The notes under the pieces are model-generated. The model saw nothing but the letters and a program-made list of their open reading frames with translations, was not told the origin of the DNA and searched no databases. The position numbers were made by a program, and so were the translations under genes. From contig JBBCIG010000015.1 in the NCBI GenBank assembly GCA_037200685.1, forward strand, positions 62,001 through 126,000: a stretch of DNA of 64,000 nt. The letters are read 5' to 3'. Below, in pieces: positions 17,286 through 26,960 of this stretch. Positions within the stretch are counted from its first letter, which is position 1, and each line of letters begins with the position of its first letter. The stretch comes from JAJKIP01 sp037200685 (GTDB taxonomy: Bacteria; Bacteroidota; Bacteroidia; Chitinophagales; Chitinophagaceae).

Positions 17286-17683
17286 GCTTTCAATTTTTGT
17301 GAAACTAAAGATTTGTTGGCAACTTCGAAAATGCTGGAGAACCTCACCTAACCTCTCCTAAAGGAGAGGAACAGCACACAGCCCTTGCTTTTAGAATAGG
17401 ATGATATAATAGAACTCTTCTAAATGCTGAATAGCGAACAGAACGTACAAGAGTGCGACTATTCGACTTCGCTCCCACGACATTCGTCGGGGCAAGCAGG
17501 GTAATCCCGATAGCTATCGGGAGCGACGCCCCGACAAACATCGGGGTCTTCGACAAATGCTGAGTAAAGAACAGGAAGATGAACGGAGCGTCGCAACGAA
17601 GTTGATAGTAGCAATGCCGCTGGGCTAATAATATTTTTTGATGATCTATCAAGTTCTTTTAACTTGAAGAAAATTTCGCCATT
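17286..17683. other. Gene-free interval filled by composite repeat
   Basis: No coding frame seen. Nearly the whole interval is the long repeat copy at 17342-17627, followed by an AT-rich leader for the oxidoreductase gene. Confidence 0.7.
17342..17627 (+). repeat. Composite intergenic repeat, long copy
   Basis: In order: CCTCACCTAACCTCTCC, the CTCTCCTAAAGGAGAG hairpin, CACAGCCCTTGCTTTTAGAA, TAGAACTCTTCTAAATGCTG, a GTACAAGAGTGCGAC stretch, palindromes CCCGATAGCTATCGGG and CCCCGACAAACATCGGGG, TCTTCGACAAATGCTGAG, AACGGAGCGTCGCAACGAAG and the tail AGTAGCAATGCCGCTGGGC. It shares modules with 4342, 22895 and 31652. Confidence 0.85.
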
Positions 17684-19113
17684 ATGAATTCTATTGAGAA
17701 AAATAACAATCAATCGAGAAGAAAATTCATCCGCAATTCCGCCATTATCGGCGGAAGTTTTTTTTATTGTTCCCCGCCATGTATTAGGCCGCGGCTTTAT
17801 TGCGCCAAGTGATAAACTGAATATCGCCGGTATCGGAGTGGGCGGGAAAGGCCAGGGCGATCTTAGTGAATTCGCCAAAAGCCCGCATGTGAATATTGTT
17901 GCACTGTGCGATGTTGATGACAGGCAATCAAAAAAATCAAGAGAAAGTTTTCCGAAGGCGAAATATTATAAAGATTTCCGGGAAATGCTGCAAAATGAAA
18001 AGAACAACATTGATGCTTGCTCTGTTTCCACACCGGATAATACACATACCGTCGCCGCACTCGCTGCGATGCAATTGGGCAAGCATGTGTATGTACAAAA
18101 GCCAATGACGCATGATATTTACGAAGCAAGATTGCTGACCGAATCTGCAAGAAAATATAAAGTGGTTACGCAGATGGGTAACCAGGGAGCATCGGGTGAT
18201 GGCGTGCGACAAATGCAGGAATGGTATAATGCCGGCATCATCGGTGATGCGCATACGATATATGTATGGACAAACCGGCCTGTATGGCCGCAAGGATTTG
18301 GCAAGCCAAAGACGACGGCGGCGGGTACCTCCTGAACTGAATTGGGACCTCTGGCTCGGCCCGGCTAAATGGGAAGAATACCGTGATGGCTTTTTGCCAT
18401 TTAACTGGAGAGGTTATTGGGATTTTGGAACCGGTGCATTGGGTGATATGGGATGTCATTTAATTGATCCCGCTTTTAAAACGGTTGGACTTGGTTATCC
18501 TTCGGAAGTGGAATGCAGCGTTGCCGCTATTTATGAAGAAATGTGGAATGCATCTTATTATCCCGATAGTTGCCCTGCCGCATCGTCTATTAAATTAAAA
18601 TTTCCCGGTGCCAATGGCAAACAGGATGTGACCCTGCACTGGATGGATGGCGGTATAAGACCAGACCGGCCGGAAGAGTTAGGCCCGGATGAAGCAATGG
18701 GAGAGAAAGATGGAAGTAACGGCGTGATAATAGAAGGCACGAAAGGAAAGATGATGTGCGGCACTTACGGTATTGATCCGAAATTGCTTCCTAGTTCCCG
18801 GATGAAAGAAGTGAAAACTACAAAAACATTGGCCCGTGTACCAGAAGGACATTATTTGCAATGGGTGAATGCCTGCATGGCAGGTTATGGTAAAAATGAG
18901 TTGAGCTCTTCATTTGACTATGCGGGACCATTAACGGAAACGGTAATTATGGGCAACCTTGCCCTGAGAAGCTGGAATATAAAAACTTCAAAAGGAAATT
19001 TTCCCGGCCGCAAAAAATTATTGTGGGATGCAAAGAATATGAAGATCACCAACTTTGATGAGGCGAACCAGTTTGTGAAGAGGGAGTATAGGAAAGGGTG
19101 GGAATTGAGTTAA
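17684..19113 (+). CDS. Tat-exported Gfo/Idh/MocA-family oxidoreductase (two frameshifts)
   Basis: From ATG 17684 the product begins MNSIEKNNNQSRRKFIRNSA, a twin-arginine signal (SRRKFIRNSAIIGG). A shift follows in a run of eight T near 17760, where seven are needed for GSFFIVPRHVLG. The NAD(P)-binding Rossmann domain starts LNIAGIGVGGKGQGD, then ALCDVD and GKHVYVQKPMTHD (active-site Lys). A second shift lies near 18310, before VPPELNWDLWLGPAKW and the C-terminal GFO_IDH_MocA_C-like domain with GALGDMGCHLIDPAF. About 475 residues. Family members act on sugars or cyclitols in the periplasm. No transport or hydrolase partner is adjacent, so the substrate is unknown. Confidence 0.87.
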
Positions 19114-19196
19114 CAATTATGAGTTATGAATTAAGAATGGGTGTATAATTATTGACATTAATTCTTAATTCATAACTCTACATTCATAATTCTTTA
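19112..19196. terminator. Inverted repeat between oxidoreductase and dps
   Basis: GAGTTATGAATTAAGAAT pairs exactly with ATTCTTAATTCATAACTC, separated by about 24 bases. It lies between two convergent genes and can serve both as terminator. Confidence 0.65.
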
Positions 19197-19198
19197 AT

Positions 19199-19669
19199 TT
19201 ACCTCAAATAACTTCTCAGCATCCACGCCATCTTTTCGTGTTGCTTTAATAAGCCGGTAACAAAATCGCTGCTGCCGATGTCTTTATATTTTTCATCAAA
19301 ATCTTTGATGAGTTTGCGCAGTTTCATGATAAGTATTTCATGATCACCGTCGAGATTCCTTATTTGTGATGGCTGATCAGTAGGAGCCGCCGGTTCATCC
19401 AACGTAGCCAATTTCAATAATTCCTTCAGCCTGCCTTCCGCGAAATGACCGATGGTGCGGATACGTTCAGCGATCTGGTCGATAATTTCCGCAAGGTCAC
19501 CATATTGTGCTTCATATAACTTATGAAACTCCATGAAGCTCGGCCCTTCCACGCTCCAGTGATAGTTGCGTGTTTTATTATAAAGAACATGTTCATCAGC
19601 CAATAGCTGGTTTAACGCCAGCGCAACCGCCTGGCGGTTCTTTTCAGAAATACCAATATTAACTTTCAT
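19199..19669 (-). CDS. dps: Dps-family ferritin-like DNA-protection protein
   Basis: 156 residues, the normal Dps length. The ferroxidase-site residues of Dps are visible in LYNKTRNYHWSVEGPSF (His) and FHKLYEAQYGDLAEIIDQIAERI (Asp/Glu of the dimer-interface iron site). It assembles as a dodecamer, oxidises ferrous iron with peroxide and protects DNA in stress or stationary phase. It is monocistronic, convergent with the oxidoreductase and followed by a strong inverted repeat. Confidence 0.95.
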   Translation of the reverse strand: MKVNIGISEKNRQAVALALNQLLADEHVLYNKTRNYHWSVEGPSFMEFHKLYEAQYGDLAEIIDQIAERIRTIGHFAEGRLKELLKLATLDEPAAPTDQPSQIRNLDGDHEILIMKLRKLIKDFDEKYKDIGSSDFVTGLLKQHEKMAWMLRSYLR

Positions 19670-19710
19670 ATTAGTTGTTTAAAGTAAAAGGTGATAGATG
19701 ATCACCAAAG

Positions 19711-20598
19711 TTAGTCCAAAAGTGTCGCCAGCTCAATTAATTCTCTTTGCTTGTATATATCTTTGTCGCTGCTGAAACATTTACTAAAATTTTCCAGCAG
19801 TTGCTGGATCACTTTTTTATTCTTTTGAGGTTTGAAAAAGGAGCCTGATGGTTGAATAGAAATTCGCTTAAAGAAATTTTCTACATCCTGGTAAGTAAAT
19901 ACCTGGCCGGAAGAAGGATCAATAAAGAATTCAATTTTATCAACGGGATTCGTAAGGTTTTCATCCGAATACCCGGGCTTGAAATATGCAATAACAAACT
20001 GATGGGGAATATTAATTGCTCTTACAGGAATATCCAGCAATTCGCACAAATGAAGATACAGTAGCCCGTTGCACATTTGGTTTCCCCGCTTTGCTTCCAG
20101 CGTTTTGTTCAGGAGGAATTCGTTTGGCTCAGCATAGTTGATCTCGCCGCCTTTTAATCCGTAATAACTATATAATATGCTGGTAACGATTTTTATTTGC
20201 TCTAACGGTGTCAGGTAGTTATTCAGCTCCAGCCAGATGTTGCGGCGGATCTTTTCTATTTCCTGTAAAACAGGCGTAGTCGCCAGGTCAGGATATTGAA
20301 ATTTACTCACCAGCAAACCGCCCAGCATCAGGTCGTGATGACCGGATACATTCCATTGACGAAAATCTTCTACTAGATCGGTGTAATGTAATTTGTGAAT
20401 GACTAGTTCAATACGTCCCTGCATTTGTTCATCAGGACTTGTTTCCCAAAGATGTTCAAGGTTAGGGATAACAGGCTTCCCGTAATCAACGATCTTTTGC
20501 GAGACAACGCTGAACACTTCTTCATCGGGATCATCGAGAAGTTGAAAGAGAGCGAATAATTCTTTGTTCGTTTCGATAGGTGGTAATTGTTTGCACAA
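19711..20598 (-). CDS. SirB1/transglutaminase-like superfamily protein
   Basis: 295 residues. The N-terminal 100 residues are helical and HEAT-like (LFALFQLLDDPDEEVFSVVS). The rest is the SirB1-type transglutaminase-like core (Transglut_core2): LNNYLTPLEQIKIVTSILYS, NQMCNGLLYLHLCELLDIPVRA, NIPHQFVIAYF and a final FIDPSSGQVFTYQDVENFF. The canonical Cys position appears replaced (NGLLYLHLCE), as is common in SirB1 proteins, so enzymatic activity is doubtful. Function unknown; it stands alone between dps and a methyltransferase. Confidence 0.78.
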   Translation of the reverse strand: MCKQLPPIETNKELFALFQLLDDPDEEVFSVVSQKIVDYGKPVIPNLEHLWETSPDEQMQGRIELVIHKLHYTDLVEDFRQWNVSGHHDLMLGGLLVSKFQYPDLATTPVLQEIEKIRRNIWLELNNYLTPLEQIKIVTSILYSYYGLKGGEINYAEPNEFLLNKTLEAKRGNQMCNGLLYLHLCELLDIPVRAINIPHQFVIAYFKPGYSDENLTNPVDKIEFFIDPSSGQVFTYQDVENFFKRISIQPSGSFFKPQKNKKVIQQLLENFSKCFSSDKDIYKQRELIELATLLD

Positions 20599-20653
20599 GT
20601 TCTTTATTGCAGATCAAACAAAAGCGTTAAACTTTTCCACAGGTGGGGAGAAG

Positions 20654-20812
20654 AGCTAAGAGATCAAAAGAGAAAAGGAGAATATTATTCAATTGGCAAT
20701 AAGCAATGAGCAATAGGCAAAGAATGTATCGTTACAAATGTTGTAAACCATAAAGTTTATTCTGATTTAATACTGTCCTCTTTTTCTCCTTTTCTCTTTT
20801 GAACTCTTAGCT
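20654..20812. repeat. 29-bp near-perfect inverted repeat pair
   Basis: Left arm 20654-20682 starts AGCTAAGAGATCAAAAGAG and right arm 20784-20812 ends TTTGAACTCTTAGCT. They are reverse complements with one mismatch, 101 bp apart. The right arm runs into the stop of the methyltransferase gene. A related half-site lies at 12886-12911. Confidence 0.75.
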
Positions 20813-21575
20813 ACCTCTTAGCTACACATAACCAATCCCAGGGCCGCGGCTCCTTCAACCACTTCGGTGGCTTTATAAATTCTGTTGTCCAATCGTATTC
20901 GATTTTCTGAAAGTCTTCAATCATAAATCCTTCCTGTGATAAAAGCAATTGTAATTCTTCCCGGAGGTAATGTTTGGTAGGTACATTATCAATATCCGCA
21001 TTTCCCTGTTGCAGGTCATTGTATTTCTGTTGCGCCTGTTTACCGGAAATTTTATCATTGAATAAACTATTATCAATCTTCCATTTCTTTTGAATAATCC
21101 TTGTCATCATCCACGATTCCAGGGAAGGAACAACTAAAACAAGATGACCACCTTTCTTTACACAAGAAGAAATGTTTTTAAAGAAAGTATTTCTTTTCTT
21201 TAATGAATCAGTGAGTATTGCATTGATGCAAACGGCAACATCAACTTTAGTTAGCTTCACCGCAGCCGAAGACATATCCATCCGTTTATACTGAACATTG
21301 TTAAAGCCGGGATAGGTTTTTTCAGCAATCAGCAAATTTTTCGCTGAAATATCAATCGCAATCACCTTTTGAAAGGCGGGTGACAGCACTGGCAGCCATT
21401 TGCCTACAGCGCAACCGATATCCATCACCGTCTTTGAAACGGAAGCGTATTTCAAAATAGCTGCACGGATAATGGCCTTTTTATCATTCTTTAATACATC
21501 AAAAATCTCTTCATTATAGCCCGGTGCAATCTTTTCCCAGTATTTTCTATCCATAAACTCACTATTTGTCCACAA
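20811..21575 (-). CDS. SAM-dependent class I methyltransferase
   Basis: 254 residues with the SAM-binding motif I VMDIGCAVGKWLPVLS, motif II VIAIDIS, KRMDMSS as post-II, and VAVCINAILTDS as motif IV. The C-terminal half has HLVLVVPSLESWMMTRIIQKK, then a domain ending in EPRPWDWLCVAKR. The acceptor cannot be predicted. The start may be MWTNSEF at 21575 or the inner ATG (MDRKYWEKIAPGYNEEI) at 21554. It is transcribed away from a 375-bp gene-free interval. Confidence 0.82.
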   Translation of the reverse strand: MWTNSEFMDRKYWEKIAPGYNEEIFDVLKNDKKAIIRAAILKYASVSKTVMDIGCAVGKWLPVLSPAFQKVIAIDISAKNLLIAEKTYPGFNNVQYKRMDMSSAAVKLTKVDVAVCINAILTDSLKKRNTFFKNISSCVKKGGHLVLVVPSLESWMMTRIIQKKWKIDNSLFNDKISGKQAQQKYNDLQQGNADIDNVPTKHYLREELQLLLSQEGFMIEDFQKIEYDWTTEFIKPPKWLKEPRPWDWLCVAKR

Positions 21576-21950
21576 AATACAGTTTGGTGTGCTTTATGCA
21601 ATGAGCGGGAAGATTATCATGAAAATTCGTCAAAATAACCGGGGTATAAGCTGATGCTATTATAGCCGTTGGGCTCATTCCAACCGCATCAATTTTTTAC
21701 CCTTGAAAACAATCTGCTCCTCACGAAAGTGAGGGGCTTTTCGATGTATAGTAATATCCGCATCGTTCATTGCGACAAGCTGTAAAATAGTTTATATTTT
21801 TTTAAACATTCCTTGCTGAATAAATTTTTGGCTTACTTTCTGCTAAAGCTTTGTCAGAATTCCAAGCCAACATTTTTTCCTCCGCAGGGTATGAGCCGCT
21901 GGCGCAATGCCGCATCCACTATTTTTTATTCTTCATTTTTAAAAGTGCAA
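21576..21950. other. 375-bp intergenic interval between divergent genes
   Basis: No reliable coding frame. It contains a small hairpin with CCTCAC/GTGAGG arms followed by CTTTT (about 21717-21741) and an AT-rich stretch TTTATATTTTTTTAAAC near 21790, which may hold promoters for the divergent methyltransferase and DUF4382 genes. Confidence 0.5.
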
Positions 21951-22818
21951 ATGAAACAGCTTCTGCGTGTATGTTTATTCGCCGGTATCGCCGCATTTTT
22001 ATTATCTCCATTTTCCTGCAAGAAAGAAGGAAGTTTGAATGATGGTAAAGTTCCTGAAGGACAGCAACGGGTAAAAATTTATTTAACAGATAACCCGGTA
22101 AACTACGATGCAGTTTATGTGGATATTCAGCAGATCGTAGTACAGGTTATTCCTGACAGTTGCCAGGGACGTGATGATAACCGCAACGATTGCTTTGATG
22201 ATAATGAATATCGCTGCTCCGTATGGGACACGTTGGATATAAGAACGGGAGTTTATAATCTTCTGAATCTTTCCAATGGTGTTGATACGGTATTAGCCAA
22301 TGGCCTGACAATTAGCGGCCGTGTAAATAAATTAAAACTTGTTTTAGGTAATAACAATTCAGTTATTATTGATGGCGCATCCTATCCATTAAGTTTATGG
22401 GGCAACAGTAATTCGATTACTATACAAGTGAAAGGCGCAGACGTGGATGACTTACACCTGAAGAATTACAGTTCTGGCTCGACTTTGATGCAGGTGGCTC
22501 CGTAGTAAAAGTGAGCAATAACCGATTCGTGCTGAAACCAAAGATTAAATTGTTTGTACCCGCGACGACAGCAAGTATCAAAGGAAAGTATTACCCAAAG
22601 AAGCGAAAGCTGTTGTGTCCGCTGTATCAAATGGCGATACATTAATCGCTATTCCTTATTCGCATAATGGCGAATTTATGATAAGAGGATTACGTGGCAC
22701 ATCCGCTAGCATATTTATTAATGCCACCGCCGGCAACTATCGTGATACCACTCTCACAAATGTCGCTATCAGCAGGGGAGACAAAAAAGATATCGGAACA
22801 ATACAATTAAGACGATAA
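21951..22818 (+). CDS. DUF4382 lipoprotein (two frameshifts)
   Basis: From ATG 21951 the product has a signal ending in LSPFSC (lipidation Cys) and a DUF4382 domain (VKIYLTDNPVNYDAVYVDI, VQVIPD, DTLDIRTGVYNLLNLSNGVD, then NKLKLVLG). Near 22475 AGTTCTGG lacks a T (FWLDFDAGGSVVKV expected). Near 22590 GGAAAGTATTACC lacks an A (KVLPKEAKAVV expected). The tail after the second shift (VVSAVSNGDTLIAIPYSHNG ...) is a carboxypeptidase-regulatory-like beta-sandwich. About 289 residues. Role unknown; it is an outer-membrane or surface lipoprotein. A terminator hairpin follows at 22837. Confidence 0.8.
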
Positions 22819-22836
22819 CCTTTCATGAAAACAAAT

Positions 22837-22875
22837 AAAGCCCTGTTTCATTTAGAAACGGGGCTTTATAATTTT
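22837..22875 (+). terminator. Rho-independent terminator after DUF4382 gene
   Basis: AAAGCCCTGTTTC / GAAACGGGGCTTT stem (one G-T pair) followed by ATAATTTTAT. Confidence 0.85.
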
Positions 22876-22894
22876 ATATTTGCTAATTTTTTTT

Positions 22895-23048
22895 GCCCGG
22901 CTGCATTGCTACTAGCATCGTCTGTTGCGTCGCACTCTTCATCGTTCGGTAATTCTATTGAGCATTTTAGAAAAGTCTTATACTATTATACTTTTCTAAA
23001 AGCGAGGGCTGTGCGTAGTTCCTTTCCTTTAGGAGAGGCTAGGCGAGG
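22895..23048 (-). repeat. Composite intergenic repeat, uninterrupted copy
   Basis: Reverse complement of the copy broken by the IS110 element: GCCCGGCTGCATTGCTACTA, TTGCGTCGCACTCTTCATCG, TTCGGTAATTCTATTGAGCA, CTTTTCTAAAAGCGAGGGCT, CCTTTCCTTTAGGAG. It shows what the locus at 4342-5863 looked like before insertion. Confidence 0.85.
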
Positions 23049-23725
23049 TTTCCATAACTCTTCACAAACTCTTCCACCGTCATTGCCTCTTCCAACTTGA
23101 ATTCGCCAATTCTTGTTCTGCACAAACTACTGAGGTGAGCCCCGCAACCTAATGCCTGTCCAAAATCATTGGCAAGGCTGCGTATATAAGTACCGGTTGA
23201 GCAAACTACTTTGAAATAAACAACAGGCATTTCTATTTTAGTTATTTCAAATTCATTGATAACAAGTTTGCGTGGTTCAAGTTTCACTTCTATTCCCTGT
23301 CTCGCTAATTCATATACTCTTTTACCATTTACTTTAATAGCGGAATGCGCTGGCGGCACTTGCATTATCTCCCCGGTAAATAGTTTTGTCGCTGATCTTA
23401 TATTTTCTTCAGTCAAATGCTCAACAGGTTTAAAATTTTGTAATTCGCCTTCAAGGTCATAAGTAGGAGTGGTGGCGCCTAATGTAAATGTTCCTGTATA
23501 TTCTTTTTCCCTTGCCATGTACTCATTGATCTTCTTGGTAAACTTGCCAGTACAGATAATAAGCAACCCGGTTGCCAAAGGATCGAGTGTACCTGCATGG
23601 CCAACTTTCTTTATGCCAATGAGATTGCGGATTTTTCTTACCGCATCAAAAGATGTCCATCGCAGCGGCTTATTAATCAGTAATACCTTTCCTTCTTCAA
23701 AAGAATTCATGCCGCAATATAACAC
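23039..23725 (-). CDS. truB: tRNA pseudouridine(55) synthase
   Basis: 228 residues with LLINKPLRWTSFDAVRKIRN at the start, the catalytic Asp in HAGTLDPLATGLLI, the RxYTGxFxLG-like EYTGTFTLGATTPTYDLEG, QVPPAHSAIKVNGKRVYELAR and CSTGTYIRSLANDFG. It makes pseudouridine 55 in the T-loop of tRNAs. The C-terminal PUA domain is absent, as in many Bacteroidota versions. The 3' end runs into the repeat at 22895-23048. Confidence 0.95.
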   Translation of the reverse strand: MLYCGMNSFEEGKVLLINKPLRWTSFDAVRKIRNLIGIKKVGHAGTLDPLATGLLIICTGKFTKKINEYMAREKEYTGTFTLGATTPTYDLEGELQNFKPVEHLTEENIRSATKLFTGEIMQVPPAHSAIKVNGKRVYELARQGIEVKLEPRKLVINEFEITKIEMPVVYFKVVCSTGTYIRSLANDFGQALGCGAHLSSLCRTRIGEFKLEEAMTVEEFVKSYGNLA

Positions 23726-23829
23726 TCAAAGGCATAAGTTGAAGACAATGACCGGCCATCAAAACTTGCCGAAGAAATTTGTTATATCAAAAAAGATTTG
23801 TTTTTCTTTTCCATCGCTGGTTTTAATTT

Positions 23830-24108
23830 TTAAATATCATAATGCTTACTGCCTTTAGAGCCGAGTGATTGGCCCATCACAGTAGAACCAGGGTAATTTT
23901 CACGCACCCACTTATATTCGGCCGCTACGCCTTTGCTTTCTCCCGATTCATTTATTACAATAGCTTTTTCAAAACTGGAGCCATCATTCCCGGAATTATC
24001 TGATGTCGTTGCAGACGTTGTGTTACCATCGCCAGATGTAGATTTTTTAGAGGGAGAGCAGGAGATAATGAATACGGTAAAGGCAAGCAGCAGGCTGATT
24101 GTTCTCAT
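23830..24108 (-). CDS. Small lipoprotein of unknown function
   Basis: 92 residues: a lipoprotein signal (LLLAFTVFIISC), a Ser/Thr/Gly-rich linker, and a 45-residue conserved-looking domain (AIVINESGESKGVAAEYKWV, NYPGSTVMGQSLGSKG, ending KHYDI). I do not recognise a named family. The domain looks like a short conserved unit rather than random sequence. It is 105 bp downstream of truB's start on the same strand and is probably a separate unit. Confidence 0.65.
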   Translation of the reverse strand: MRTISLLLAFTVFIISCSPSKKSTSGDGNTTSATTSDNSGNDGSSFEKAIVINESGESKGVAAEYKWVRENYPGSTVMGQSLGSKGSKHYDI

Positions 24109-24259
24109 AAAATGATTTTAATGATAGAAGAGGTTTCACTTACAAGATAACTGTATCCGGCATTTTACATAAAATGCAAGGTGGTATTTCGTGAAAGTCT
24201 GTAGCATGAGAGGTTCACGTCACATAAAATGACTTATTCAAACAAAAGAAAGGAAACAA

Positions 24260-25123
24260 TCAGTAAACGTTGGTCGGGCAACCGGTCCTGCTTCTTCTGC
24301 CGCCACCGCCGCCGCTATTATTGAATTTTAACCGGTAAGTAAGGTGTACACCGGTAAAATAATAGAAATCTTTTTGTTCCGCCCCTCCACGTTGATAGCC
24401 TTTGCTAGGGTAAGTTGGGTCACCACCGGGAACTTCATCACCACGATAAGACATATCAACCGCAAGCTGCCCTTTTGCAGCTAGCAAGTCAGCAGGATCA
24501 ACATAAGAAGTGCTGACGTCATCGAGGTAATCAGTAAATAATTTACGCAGCCCAACTTCAACTCCCAAATGAAGATCCTCGGTGATGGCGAATTTTACAC
24601 CACCGCCAAAAGGAATAGCCATTTGCGTAAGGGCATAAGGTTTACGACCGGGATAGCTGGAAAGTCCCTGGCCTTCCGTACTTAAAGGCTTGAGAAACGT
24701 TTTTTGCCTGGAGCCGGGAACAAAAGCATAAGGATCGAAATGATAAACTGCAAGGCCCGCAAATGCATAAGGTGAAATGCGATTATCATAAAGATTGAGT
24801 AAATAATATTCACCAACAACGCTGAATTCTTTGATGGAAGTTTCAAAAGCGAGATTACGTTTTGCTAGTTCAGGATCTTTATTAAAACGGTCTGCACCGC
24901 CAACGATACTATAGGTAAAGCCACCGCGAAGCATAATATTATCCGTAAGCTCATAATTACCAGTAATACCAATAGCGCCATTGGTCACTTTCGCCGGGAA
25001 TATTTTATCCGTAAGATCGCCGTTGTAAGCGGAAACTCCGCCGAAGACGCCGACATGAAATCGTTGCGCTAATGCGGTAATGGAAAAAAAAGTTAAGATT
25101 ATCAAGCAAAAATATCTGGACAT
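24260..25123 (-). CDS. DUF6089-like outer-membrane beta-barrel protein
   Basis: 287 residues with a signal peptide ending ALAQ and N-terminal VGVFGGVSAYNGDLTD, GAIGITGNYELTDNIMLRGG, VVGEYYLLNLYDNRISPYAF, then GGGVKFAITEDLHLGVEVGL and a final VHLTYRLKF. This is the DUF6089 / outer-membrane-beta-barrel architecture. The extreme C-terminus is a Gly/Arg tail (GGGGRRSRTGCP) after the last strand. A porin-like or structural role is likely, but no substrate is known. Confidence 0.8.
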   Translation of the reverse strand: MSRYFCLIILTFFSITALAQRFHVGVFGGVSAYNGDLTDKIFPAKVTNGAIGITGNYELTDNIMLRGGFTYSIVGGADRFNKDPELAKRNLAFETSIKEFSVVGEYYLLNLYDNRISPYAFAGLAVYHFDPYAFVPGSRQKTFLKPLSTEGQGLSSYPGRKPYALTQMAIPFGGGVKFAITEDLHLGVEVGLRKLFTDYLDDVSTSYVDPADLLAAKGQLAVDMSYRGDEVPGGDPTYPSKGYQRGGAEQKDFYYFTGVHLTYRLKFNNSGGGGGRRSRTGCPTNVY

Positions 25124-25301
25124 AGTTCTAGATTAATTCGATGCTAACGCAAAATTAAGGCCGGATAATATGTTTTTCGTTTATATTCTAAAGTTAAAGG
25201 CGAAAAAAGAATTTAGGTTACAAAAATAATATGCATCCGCATATTACCAGCGGATTCATGTTAAAAGTTGGAAACAATTTTACAACCTAATTAACTTTCA
25301 C

Positions 25302-26267
25302 ATGAAAAAGACCAATCCAACAACCAAATGGTTGACGCTCCTTTGTTTATTAGCAACAATAATTTTTAACAGTTGCCAAAAAGAAATGAAGAATCAACCC
25401 GCTGACAACTCCGACATTCAAAAGTCCCGTATTAAATTACCTGAAACAACAAATCCTTTTTCACTTAGAAATGTAGAAAAAGCTAAGGCAACACTTGGCG
25501 GTAATAATTATGCTAAAGGTTTCAAAGGCGAGGAAAAACAGTTTATTTATTTTAAATTTAATGAGGATGATTAACCACTAAACAAGTTAAAGCGCTTGAA
25601 AACGACAGTACTGTTCATCTCATGGAAATTCCTTTTGCAAACGTGAATATTTATAACGATGAATTCGCTTTGGATGAAAAAAAAGCTGAAGAGCTGAAAG
25701 ACGGCAATATTTACGGTGTGACACCAATTGAAAACAAGAGCTTCTTTTCAAATTTTTCAGGAGATAACAGGGTACACGTGGTGGGTTAACTTTATCGCAA
25801 AAACTATAAACGCTGACCCAATTACTGGAAATCCTTACGGAGGATGGTCTGATTATATAGAAGTAGGTGAATCATGGGCTGAATTCCTGGGAACTAATTT
25901 TGCTATGCGGAGATATCCGGGTACAACTGGCATAAAAGATGCTTCGAATCGTATTGGCTCAATTATTCCCGGCAGGTATTATAGAATGGATAATTTAATT
26001 GAAAACGAATTCTGGTTTTTTAGCGGACAATCTATTCCTTATGGTTTATACCATGACTTGATGGACAATACAAATGTCTTGCCTAATAATCCACTGGAAG
26101 ACTGGGACGTAATTCAAGGAGTTACTATCCGACAAATGTATAATGCACAGGGATCCAATGTAAAAAATATGTGTGAATACTGGCCTAGCTTTATTAATCA
26201 AAATCCATTACTCAATCAGGCAGATCTAGATAAAATATTTATTCGTCACAATGCAATTTGCCGTTAA
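25302..26267 (+). pseudogene. Putative secreted metallopeptidase-like lipoprotein, frameshifted and internally deleted
   Basis: A lipoprotein signal (TIIFNSC) starts at 25302. One missing T near 25571 (GATTAACC for GATTTAACC) shifts the frame; reading on gives LTTKQVKALENDSTVHLMEI, PFANVNIYNDEFALDEKKAE and TPIENKSFFSNFSG to about 25776. A second open segment to 26267 has GYTWWVNFIAKTINADP, IEVGESWAEFLGTNFAMRRY and a C-terminal helical part. In related Bacteroidota lipoproteins the WW...VGE..A block follows a HExxH zinc motif. Here no HExxH is seen and the two halves abut, so the middle is probably lost. Assignment to metallopeptidases is an inference. Confidence 0.5.
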
Positions 26268-26277
26268 ACAAGATTTT

Positions 26278-26886
26278 ATGAGAAAGCTATTATTTATACT
26301 TCCAATTATATTTCTTAATTGGAGATGTGATCCCCGCCCTGATATATTTCAGCCTTCAATAGAAATAAAAGCTCAAGTAATTAACCCTAAAACGGATATT
26401 CAATTGGGCGATAGTGTTGCTTTTTATTTTGAAGTTCCAGACTCAATCGAGTTAGATGGAAAGAAAATTAAGGCGACTGCTATAAACAGAGATGGCGCCA
26501 ATATTGGGTTCTTTGCAAATAAAATCATACCGTCATCAACAGGAGGATTTTCTGGGGGATTCTCGGAAAACACATGCAATGTGTATGCAAATCCGGGGAA
26601 TATATCATATAATACTTTTACACTTGCTAATCAAAATGGGAAGCTATGGGGAAAATATTATATGATCCCTCAACAAAAAGGAGTTTATTTTTTTGAACAA
26701 ACACAAGACGGGTATATTGACCTTAACAACGGAGGTTTAAAGCTTAGATTCACTTTCAACTTCGGCAACATCAATAGAAATCATCAGATACTGATTGATA
26801 GCGCCGGAACGACTTATAATTTTGCATCATTTCTTCAGGGCAAACTAAACGATGGCCTTGAGGTCTATGGTTTTAGGGTAAAATAA
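26278..26886 (+). CDS. Lipoprotein of unknown function
   Basis: 202 residues from ATG 26278: a signal peptide (LLFILPIIFLNWRC) whose Cys sits in a lipobox-like WRC, then an all-beta domain (IEIKAQVINPKTDIQLGDSV, FYFEVPDSIELDG). It starts 10 bp after the preceding broken gene, so they form one unit; a partner role for that secreted protein is possible. No known domain is recognised. The unit ends in a strong terminator at 26920-26960. Confidence 0.65.
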   Translation: MRKLLFILPIIFLNWRCDPRPDIFQPSIEIKAQVINPKTDIQLGDSVAFYFEVPDSIELDGKKIKATAINRDGANIGFFANKIIPSSTGGFSGGFSENTCNVYANPGNISYNTFTLANQNGKLWGKYYMIPQQKGVYFFEQTQDGYIDLNNGGLKLRFTFNFGNINRNHQILIDSAGTTYNFASFLQGKLNDGLEVYGFRVK

Positions 26887-26919
26887 ATAATAATGATCTC
26901 AAGTATTGAGTAAACTAAT

Positions 26920-26960
26920 AAAGAGCTGGGCGCCGTAGTAGTCCCAGCTCTTTATTTTTT
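26920..26960. terminator. Terminator shared by lipoprotein gene and dipeptide epimerase
   Basis: AAAGAGCTGGG / CCCAGCTCTTT stem followed by ATTTTTTATTTT on the plus strand. The minus strand reads into it after the epimerase stop. Confidence 0.85.
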
